DNA from: Neptuniibacter halophilus
GTDB lineage: Bacteria; Pseudomonadota; Gammaproteobacteria; Pseudomonadales; Balneatricaceae
Length of the DNA: 64,000 nucleotides
Direction: 5' to 3'
NCBI RefSeq assembly: GCF_030295765.1
Contig: NZ_AP027292.1
Span: 1,612,001 to 1,676,000 of the forward strand
Shown here: positions 57,671 through 64,000 of the stretch, one piece after another
How positions within the stretch are numbered: position 1 is the first letter of the stretch
Layout: each line of letters starts with the position of its first letter
Notes under the pieces: model-generated
Seen by the model: the letters and a program-made list of their open reading frames with translations, nothing else
What the model was told of the DNA's origin: nothing
Databases searched by the model: none
Translations under genes and position numbers: made by a program

Positions 57671-58465
57671 TTATGCTTCCTGTGATTGTTCTTTCTCTTC
57701 CAGTTGGGTACGACGAATCAACTCGCCGGCCAGAGCCAGGTAGGCCACCGCACCACGGGAGTTCTTATCGTACAGCAGCGCCGGCAGACCATGGCTGGGT
57801 GCCTCGGCCAGACGAACGTTGCGTGGGATCACCGTGCGATACACCTTGTCGCCAAAGTATTCCACTAGATGGTCGGAGACATCTTTGGTCAGGCTCATAC
57901 GCGGATCAAACATGGTACGCAGAATCCCCTCAATTTTGAGTGAGGGGTTAAGTCGCTTATTGATTTTGTCGATGGTTCCGATCAGTGCTGAGATCCCCTC
58001 AAGGGCATAGTACTCACACTGCATCGGGATGATCACCCCGGAGGATGACGCCAGCGCGTTGACTGTCAGCAGGTTCAGCGAGGGCGGGTTATCGATCAGC
58101 ACAAAATCATATTCATCATTGAGTTCCATCAGCGCCATTTTCAGGCGGAACTCGCGGCGGGGAATCTGTAGCAGTTCAACCTCGGCCGCAGTCAGATCAC
58201 CATTGGAGCCAATCAGGTCATAGCCCGCCGGGGTGTTTTTGACGATTGCTTCGCGGATGTTGACCTGATCAGTAAGTACCTCATACACGGTCTTCTCAAG
58301 GTTGTGTTTATCAACCCCGCTGCCCATGCTGGCATTGCCCTGAGGATCCAGATCAATCAGCAGTACCCGTTTTTTTGTTGCGGCCAGTGAAGCAGCCAGA
58401 TTGACGCAAGTAGTTGTTTTACCTACGCCTCCCTTCTGGTTGGTGATCGTAATGACCTTCGCCAC
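57671..58465 (-). CDS. parA: Chromosome partitioning ATPase ParA
   Basis: 264 residues, Soj/ParA type without an N-terminal DNA-binding extension. The deviant Walker A is KGGVGKTTTCVNLA at about 10-23 with the signature first lysine, then DLDPQGNASMGSG and VLIDNPPSLNLLTVNAL (Asn where many ParA have Cys or Pro). Starts with GTG two bases after rsmG. Drives ParB-DNA movement in segregation. Confidence 0.97.
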   Translation of the reverse strand: MAKVITITNQKGGVGKTTTCVNLAASLAATKKRVLLIDLDPQGNASMGSGVDKHNLEKTVYEVLTDQVNIREAIVKNTPAGYDLIGSNGDLTAAEVELLQIPRREFRLKMALMELNDEYDFVLIDNPPSLNLLTVNALASSSGVIIPMQCEYYALEGISALIGTIDKINKRLNPSLKIEGILRTMFDPRMSLTKDVSDHLVEYFGDKVYRTVIPRNVRLAEAPSHGLPALLYDKNSRGAVAYLALAGELIRRTQLEEKEQSQEA

Positions 58466-58467
58466 GC

Positions 58468-59106
58468 CTAGCGTCTCCCCAAAACTAGCAGATGCCTTTC
58501 CCCTTCTGTCTCCGGTACAGCGAGACGGTGACAGGCTTTAAGTTCATAACCGTCAGGCAGATCTGACAGTTCGTCCACAGGATACAATCCTTTCATTGCA
58601 AGAAAAACACCATCTTCACGACAAAGCTGATGGGTCCAGTTGATCATATCCTGTAATGATGCGAATGCACGGGATACAACCTGATCAAACGGTTCAAAAT
58701 TGCAGTTTTCAACCCGTTCGTTGACCACCGTTAAGTTCTCCAGGCCCAGCTCGGCTTTTGCCTGTAGCTGAAACCGGGTTTTCTTACCGTTGCTGTCCAG
58801 TGTTGTCACCGCCAAATGCGGATAGCAGATTGCCAGCGGTATCCCCGGCAGCCCCGGGCCGCTGCCCACATCAATCAGGCGTTTTGCGTCGATATAGGGA
58901 ACAATGCTGAGGCTGTCGATCAGATGGCGATTGATCATCTCCAGCGGGTCACGGACAGCAGTCAGGTTGTACGCTTTGTTCCATTTCACCAGCAGGTTCA
59001 GGTAACGCAGCAACAGCCCGGTCTGTGTCTCAGAAAGTTGCAGGTTGAGCCCGGCAATGCCTTTTTTCAGTGCAGCTTCCCACTGCGGCTGATTCATCTG
59101 GATCAT
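58468..59106 (-). CDS. rsmG: 16S rRNA (guanine-527-N7) methyltransferase RsmG
   Basis: 212 residues. The SAM-binding motif is DVGSGPGLPGIPLAI at about 81-95, preceded by NLTAVRDPLEMINRHLIDSLS, the GidB signature. It methylates G527 of 16S rRNA. The start codon overlaps the mnmG stop by one base (TAATG), so translation is coupled. Confidence 0.97.
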   Translation of the reverse strand: MIQMNQPQWEAALKKGIAGLNLQLSETQTGLLLRYLNLLVKWNKAYNLTAVRDPLEMINRHLIDSLSIVPYIDAKRLIDVGSGPGLPGIPLAICYPHLAVTTLDSNGKKTRFQLQAKAELGLENLTVVNERVENCNFEPFDQVVSRAFASLQDMINWTHQLCREDGVFLAMKGLYPVDELSDLPDGYELKACHRLAVPETEGERHLLVLGRR

Positions 59107-61001
59107 TAACTGGCCACCTTACCCTGTGTCTTCGCCAACTGATGTTTCTTCAGGTACACCAGCAACAGCGAGATCGCCGCCGGGGTCATTCCCTGAATTC
59201 TGGAAGCCTGAGCAATCGTCACCGGGCGAACCTCTTTCAGCTTCGCTTTCAGCTCGTTAGACAGCCCACCTACCTGATCATAATCAAACCCATCCGGCAG
59301 CGCGGTGTTTTCCTGCCGGCGCATCTGTTCAATCTCATCCTTCTGCCGGTCGATATAACCTGCATACTTGTTCTGGATCTCAACCTGCTCTGCCACCTGC
59401 TGGTCGCTGACGCCCTCACCCTTGAGATGGGCCAGATCGCCGTACACCAGTTCCGGGCGTTTCAGCAGATCCGCCAGATTGTATTCGCGGGAGAGCGGAG
59501 TTTTCAGCTTCGGCGCCAGCGCGTCGGCTTCCGGCGAATTTGGCTGAATCCAGGTTTCGCGCAAACGCTGCTGTTCCAGCTCGATCGCCTCACGTTTTTC
59601 CGAGAACGCCTGCCAGCGTTCATCGCTGACCAGCCCCAGTTCACGCCCTTTCTCAGTCAGACGCAGATCCGCGTTGTCTTCACGCAGAATCAACCGGTAT
59701 TCCGCCCGGCTGGTAAACATGCGGTATGGCTCTGAGGTTCCCAGAGTGATCAGATCATCCACCAGTACACCGATGTAGGCTTCATCACGGCGTGGATACC
59801 ACTGCTCTTTGCCGAGTGCTCTTAAGGCGGCGTTCGCACCCGCCAGCAGCCCCTGAGCCCCCGCCTCTTCATAACCGGTTGTGCCGTTAATCTGACCGGC
59901 AAAGTAGAGGCCGTTCATATAGCGGGTTTCCAGCGTATGTTTCAGATCCTGCGGATTGAAGAAATCATATTCGATCGCATAACCCGGACGGACGATGTGT
60001 GCGTTTTCGAAACCGCGGATTGAACGCACAGCGGCCAGTTGAATATCAAACGGCAGGCTGGTCGAGATGCCATTCGGATAGAGTTCATGGGTGGTCAGAC
60101 CTTCGGGTTCAACAAACACCTGATGCTGATCTTTATCAGCAAAACGCATGATCTTGTCTTCGATCGACGGGCAGTAACGTGGGCCGGCCCCTTCTATCAC
60201 TCCGGTATACATCGGTGAACGATCCAGACCACTACGCAGTATGTCGTGGGTCCGCTCATTGGTGTGGGTGATATAGCAACTGATCTGTTGCGGATGATCG
60301 CTCAGTTTACCCATAAACGACATCACGGGTGTGGGTGTATCACCGGGCTGTTCCTGCATCACAGAAAAATCAACACTACGGGCATCGATACGAGGCGGCG
60401 TGCCGGTTTTCAGGCGCTCGACCCGAAATGGCAGTTCACGCAGACGCTGAGCCAGCGCGATTGATGGCGGATCTCCGGCGCGACCACCGGAATGATTTTC
60501 CAGCCCGATATGGATAACACCCCCGAGGAAAGTACCTGCGGTCAGCACGACCGACTCAGCACGGAAACGAATACCGGTCTGGGTAACAACGCCTTTTACG
60601 GTCTCGCCTTCAATGATCAGATCATCCGCTGATTGCTGGAATATCTCCAGATTGGGCTGGTTCTCGAGAATATGCCGGATAGCCGCTTTATACAGAATGC
60701 GGTCAGCCTGAGCACGGGTTGCTCTCACTGCAGGCCCTTTGCGTGAGTTAAGGACGCGGAATTGTATGCCCCCTTTGTCAGTAGCCAGAGCCATGGCGCC
60801 ATCGAGTGCATCGATCTCTTTAACCAGGTGGCTCTTCCCTATTCCGCCAATCGCCGGATTGCAGGACATCTGTCCCAGAGTCTCAATGTTATGGGTTAAC
60901 AGCAGGGTACGGGCTCCAGCCCTGGCAGAAGCTAACGCCGCTTCAGTACCTGCATGGCCACCACCAATAACAATAACGTCATAGCGGGTAGGAAAATCCA
61001 C
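59106..61001 (-). CDS. mnmG: tRNA uridine carboxymethylaminomethyl synthase subunit MnmG
   Basis: 631 residues (E. coli 629). FAD motif [17 protein letters not shown] near residue 13, the conserved [23 protein letters not shown], and the C-terminal helical MnmE/tRNA-binding domain. With MnmE it builds the cmnm5 group on U34 of several tRNAs. GTG 61001 is chosen: it has AGAGGT about nine bases upstream and gives the family N-terminus ([14 protein letters not shown]); an ATG 42 bases earlier adds 14 atypical residues. The candidate origin lies directly upstream. Confidence 0.96.
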   Translation of the reverse strand: MDFPTRYDVIVIGGGHAGTEAALASARAGARTLLLTHNIETLGQMSCNPAIGGIGKSHLVKEIDALDGAMALATDKGGIQFRVLNSRKGPAVRATRAQADRILYKAAIRHILENQPNLEIFQQSADDLIIEGETVKGVVTQTGIRFRAESVVLTAGTFLGGVIHIGLENHSGGRAGDPPSIALAQRLRELPFRVERLKTGTPPRIDARSVDFSVMQEQPGDTPTPVMSFMGKLSDHPQQISCYITHTNERTHDILRSGLDRSPMYTGVIEGAGPRYCPSIEDKIMRFADKDQHQVFVEPEGLTTHELYPNGISTSLPFDIQLAAVRSIRGFENAHIVRPGYAIEYDFFNPQDLKHTLETRYMNGLYFAGQINGTTGYEEAGAQGLLAGANAALRALGKEQWYPRRDEAYIGVLVDDLITLGTSEPYRMFTSRAEYRLILREDNADLRLTEKGRELGLVSDERWQAFSEKREAIELEQQRLRETWIQPNSPEADALAPKLKTPLSREYNLADLLKRPELVYGDLAHLKGEGVSDQQVAEQVEIQNKYAGYIDRQKDEIEQMRRQENTALPDGFDYDQVGGLSNELKAKLKEVRPVTIAQASRIQGMTPAAISLLLVYLKKHQLAKTQGKVAS

Positions 61002-61099
61002 CGTTGTTTTACCTCTAATGAATGACTGCCGGTTATGAGACAAGCGACAGTTGAAGATCTGATCTGAAAAGGGCGCTGATTATACCCTTATGGGGAGCG

Positions 61100-61769
61100 G
61101 TTAGGAATGATCATTTTTTATACAGCTTTGTCTGACCTGTTTTCTTATATAAAGAATAAATAGATTAAAGAGAATATATGTTTTTTTATTTTAATGTTTA
61201 TTAATGGTCAGCCACTTTTCTGGTGATAACCCTTTTTTTTCCTTTAGTAGCATGAGCTTAGCTGAATGATAACGGGTTATGTAAACTGCCGGTATCCCCT
61301 GCACAAACGGGTGGCGAGCTGTGTATATCCCGGGTGTTTTTCCACAGCCGGATATATGCACAGTTTTATCCTTAGGTTAACGACGCTCAGGTATACAGTT
61401 TATTCACACCCTCTGTGCATATCATAGCGGGTGTGTTTTCTTATGAATGGCTGTGTGGTTATTTCAGAGCCATGGTTTTCATTGTAAGGTTCTGTTTTTA
61501 TTAATAATTTTAAATCTATCCTGAGATTACTCCCAGTTTATCCAGAGAAAAGTTGTACAGATTATTCAGGTGTTTTTGTGGATAAGCTGATAATAAGATT
61601 GGATTAATCTGTTGGAAAAGGCAGGTATTCAAGCCTTATCAATAGATTAGTGATCTGAGAGTGGTTGATTCTTAGCCAGGCACAGGCGCAGGATATGGCC
61701 CCTATCGGTGGATAACGGCCTGATTTTGCTGAAACTGCTGAGGATAACCGGGCAATAACCCGGTGTTCA
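61100..61769. other. Candidate oriC: DnaA-box cluster and AT-rich region
   Basis: Most of the 768-base gap between mnmG and mnmE. Perfect DnaA boxes (TTATNCACA): TTATTCACA at 61400-61408 and the complement of TGTGGATAA at 61577-61585. A relaxed box TTTTCCACA is at 61338-61346. One-mismatch boxes: complement of TGTGTATAT 61320-61328, ATATGCACA 61354-61362, complement of TGTGCATAT 61414-61422, TTATCCAGA 61538-61546, complement of GGTGGATAA 61707-61715. An AT-rich stretch (about 61111-61205) could be the unwinding element. GATC sites are sparse, unlike E. coli oriC. The mnmG promoter should also be here. Confidence 0.6.
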
Positions 61770-63137
61770 TTACTTACCGATACAGAATGAACTGAAGATC
61801 CGGCCGAGCAGATCGTCTGAGGAAAACTCACCGGTGATCTCTGCCAGCGCCTGTTGTGCCTGACGCAGGTCTTCAGCCAGCAGTTCTCCGGCTGCGTTAT
61901 ATTGCAACTGATCAAGGCCGGTATGCAGCAATGCACTGGCGCGCTCGAGTGCATCAAGGTGACGCCGGCGGGCCATAAATCCACCTTCGGTTGTGGTGCT
62001 GAAACCCATTGCATCTTTGAGGTGCTGGCGCAGCAGCTCTACCCCTCGCTGAGACTTAGCCGAGAGCGTAATGGTGGTGTGATCGTGAGCCTCACGGATA
62101 CCAATCTCTTCGCCACTCAGATCAGCCTTATTCCGGATCACGGTGATGCGACTGGACTCAGGCAACTGATGCACAAAGTCCGGCCAGATCTGTTCCGGAT
62201 CATCGGTTGCGATACTCTGACTGTCGACCATCAGCAGTACCCGGTCTGCTTTGTTGATCTCCTGCCAGGCGCGGTCGATACCGATTCTTTCCACTTCATC
62301 CGGGGCATCTCGCAGACCGGCCGTATCAATAATATGCAGGGGCATACCATCAATGTGGATATGTTCACGCAATACATCACGTGTCGTCCCGGCGATATCT
62401 GTCACGATCGCGGTATCGCGCCCGGCAAGCGCGTTCAGCAGGCTGGATTTTCCTGCATTTGGCCGTCCGGCGATCACCACGCTCATGCCTTCACGCAGCA
62501 GGCTACCCTGTCGGGCTTCTGCCTGGACAGCCGCGACCCGCTGCAGAATCTGTTCAAGGTCAGACAGCACTTTGCCATCTGCGAGGAAGTCTATCTCCTC
62601 TTCCGGGAAGTCGATCGCGGCTTCTACGTATATACGCAGGCTGATCAGGGATTCCACCAGATCATGGATACGGCTGGAAAACTCGCCCTGCAATGAACGA
62701 ATAGCGCAACGGGCGGCCTGTTCTGAAGAACTGTCAATCAGGTCGGCAATTGCCTCAGCCTGCGCCAGATCGAGCTTGTCGTTAAGGAAAGCCCGCTCCG
62801 AAAACTCTCCGGGATTTGCCAGTCGCGCACCCAGTTGCATCACCCGTTTCAGTAGCAGGTCGAGAATAACCGGCCCACCATGCCCCTGCAGTTCCAGCAC
62901 ATCTTCGCCGGTGAAGGAGTTCGGTCCCGGAAAATACAGGGCGATCCCCTGATCCAGCTCCTGTCCGTTCTGATCAAAGAAGGGGCCATAGTAGGCGTAA
63001 CGGGGTTTCAGTTGGGTGTTCAGAACCTGTTCTGAGATCTGTTTTGCCAGTGGGCCGGACACCCGGACTATACCTACGCCGCCACGTCCGGGCGGAGTCG
63101 CTTGGGCGGTAATGGTATCTTTACTGGTCAGGGACAT
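61770..63137 (-). CDS. mnmE: tRNA modification GTPase MnmE
   Basis: 455 residues (E. coli 454). N-terminal formyl-THF-binding domain ([22 protein letters not shown]), central helical domain, inserted G domain with G1 [12 protein letters not shown] and G3 DTAGLRD, and the invariant C-terminal CIGK with Cys452. Partner of MnmG in U34 modification. A terminator separates it from yidC, so it likely has its own promoter. Confidence 0.98.
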   Translation of the reverse strand: MSLTSKDTITAQATPPGRGGVGIVRVSGPLAKQISEQVLNTQLKPRYAYYGPFFDQNGQELDQGIALYFPGPNSFTGEDVLELQGHGGPVILDLLLKRVMQLGARLANPGEFSERAFLNDKLDLAQAEAIADLIDSSSEQAARCAIRSLQGEFSSRIHDLVESLISLRIYVEAAIDFPEEEIDFLADGKVLSDLEQILQRVAAVQAEARQGSLLREGMSVVIAGRPNAGKSSLLNALAGRDTAIVTDIAGTTRDVLREHIHIDGMPLHIIDTAGLRDAPDEVERIGIDRAWQEINKADRVLLMVDSQSIATDDPEQIWPDFVHQLPESSRITVIRNKADLSGEEIGIREAHDHTTITLSAKSQRGVELLRQHLKDAMGFSTTTEGGFMARRRHLDALERASALLHTGLDQLQYNAAGELLAEDLRQAQQALAEITGEFSSDDLLGRIFSSFCIGK

Positions 63138-63207
63138 GGTGGTTCTCGTTCAGGTCTGTTTCGGCGAAGTTTATCATTTTGCTGAGTTTCAGGCATAAAC
63201 CCGATAC

Positions 63208-63240
63208 AAAAAAGCCGCTGTATCAGACAGCGGCTTTTTT
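63208..63240 (-). terminator. yidC terminator
   Basis: Fourteen-base stem AAAAAAGCCGCTGT / ACAGCGGCTTTTTT with an ATCAG loop; the minus-strand U-run comes from the left A-run. Lies 15 bases after the yidC stop. Confidence 0.92.
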
Positions 63241-63255
63241 AAAAGAAGCGACAGA

Positions 63256-64000
63256 CTACTTGTCGGTGCCTGCTTCAATCTGTTTGTTGATCACATACTG
63301 CTGAGCGATCGACAGAATGTTGTTCACCACCCAGTACAGTGTCAGACCAGCCGGGAACCAGAGGAAGAAGAAAGTGAACATGATTGGCAGCATCTTCATG
63401 ATCTTCGCCTGCATCGGATCCGGAGGTGTCGGGTTCAGCATCTGCTGAATAAACATACTCACACCCATGATAATGGGCAGGATAAAGTACGGATCTTTAA
63501 CCGACAGGTCAGCCAGATAGAGGAATTCAGCGTGACGCAGTTCAACGGATTCCATCAGTACCCAGTACAGAGCGATGAAGATCGGCATCTGCGCAACGAT
63601 AGGCAGACAGCCACCCAGCGGGTTGATCTTCTCTTTCTGGTAGAGCTTCATCATCTCCTGGGACATCTTCTGGCGGTCGTCCCCGTAGAGTTCTTTCAGA
63701 CGCTGCATCTCAGGGCCGAACTTACGCATTTTCGCCATCGATCTGAAAGCTTTCGCATTCAGATGGAACAAAGCCGCTTTCACCAGAATGGTGATACCGA
63801 TAATCGCCAGACCCCAGTTACCTACCAGATTGTGAATCCACTTCAGCAGCATATACAGCGGTGAAGCGATCCACCACAGCCAGCCGTAGTCAACGGTCAG
63901 CTTGAGATCTTCCTGAGCCAGCTCCATCTGCTCCTGGTCTTTTGGACCGGCATAGAAGTTAGCACTTACTGTCTTGCTCTCGCCCGGTGATACGGTAAAG
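63256..64000 (-). CDS. yidC: Membrane protein insertase YidC, C-terminal part (partial)
   Basis: The last 247 or so codons are visible; the frame runs off the right end of the window. Four to five membrane helices follow a periplasmic end piece ([13 protein letters not shown]), including [19 protein letters not shown], where the YidC groove arginine is replaced in position by Lys (TILVKAALF), the C1 loop [38 protein letters not shown], and [29 protein letters not shown]. It inserts membrane proteins, including ATP synthase subunit c. Confidence 0.97.
   Translation of the reverse strand, partial: FTVSPGESKTVSANFYAGPKDQEQMELAQEDLKLTVDYGWLWWIASPLYMLLKWIHNLVGNWGLAIIGITILVKAALFHLNAKAFRSMAKMRKFGPEMQRLKELYGDDRQKMSQEMMKLYQKEKINPLGGCLPIVAQMPIFIALYWVLMESVELRHAEFLYLADLSVKDPYFILPIIMGVSMFIQQMLNPTPPDPMQAKIMKMLPIMFTFFFLWFPAGLTLYWVVNNILSIAQQYVINKQIEAGTDK

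Noticed and set aside
61002..61043. Longer MnmG start with 14 extra residues
   Set aside because: GTG 61001 has an AGAGGT ribosome site at good distance and matches the family start; the upstream ATG does not.

Overview
The window is 64 kb of a gammaproteobacterial chromosome. Gene content and protein style suggest a marine Oceanospirillales-type organism, possibly an Amphritea, Neptunomonas or Marinobacterium relative; that placement is inference from gene families and synteny, not a database match. The supports are a Pseudomonas/Oceanospirillales-like block yidC-mnmE-mnmG-rsmG-parA-parB-atpIBEFHAGDC followed by glmU-glmS, large PstC and PstA permeases with extra periplasmic domains, choline-to-betaine genes, and HexR. 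No tRNA, rRNA, CRISPR array, insertion sequence or prophage was recognised. Coding density is high and the longest gene-free stretches (about 0.3-0.8 kb) look regulatory.

Layout. 1-9.3 kb: 3' end of homoserine kinase, uvrD behind a LexA-type operator, then singletons (solute-binding protein, DJ-1/PfpI protein, ribbon-helix-helix protein, PAS-GGDEF cyclase, AraC regulator divergent from a duplicated SnoaL-like secreted protein, SpmA-SpmB-like membrane protein, thioesterase). 9.5-16.3 kb: the phosphate regulon pstS-pstC-pstA-pstB-phoU. 16.4-22.2 kb: a DsbA-like/GGDEF fusion, a GST/PPOX pair facing a LysR regulator, DUF1415, ubiC-ubiA. 22.3-25.5 kb: phoB-phoR and cysZ. pstS, pstC and phoB each carry an 18-bp Pho-box-like repeat ten bases upstream of a -10 hexamer, so the PhoBR output can be read directly from this sequence. 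25.6-36.1 kb: quinone-oxidoreductase-like enzyme, small envelope proteins with a DUF416 protein, orphan TRAP binding protein, hexR, a small basic protein behind a structured leader, membrane-anchored glutamate-synthase-like protein, folE2, dsdA with a divergent LysR gene.

36.1-45.1 kb holds the most distinctive neighbourhood: betB, betA, a short BCCT-like transporter, a periplasmic alkaline phosphatase and a TorF-type outer-membrane porin, all on the plus strand, closed by a LysR regulator on the minus strand. Read together, it could import a phosphorylated choline compound, dephosphorylate it in the periplasm, take up choline and oxidise it to glycine betaine. This is inference from gene order.

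45.3-64 kb is core housekeeping on the minus strand (glmS, glmU, the F1Fo ATP synthase operon, parB, parA, rsmG, mnmG, mnmE, yidC), with one TrmB-like regulator gene on the plus strand at 48.6 kb. The 768-bp gap between mnmG and mnmE is AT-rich and carries two perfect DnaA boxes plus several near matches, making it a candidate replication origin. The atp promoter has a perfect 14-bp palindrome lying between its -35 and -10 elements.
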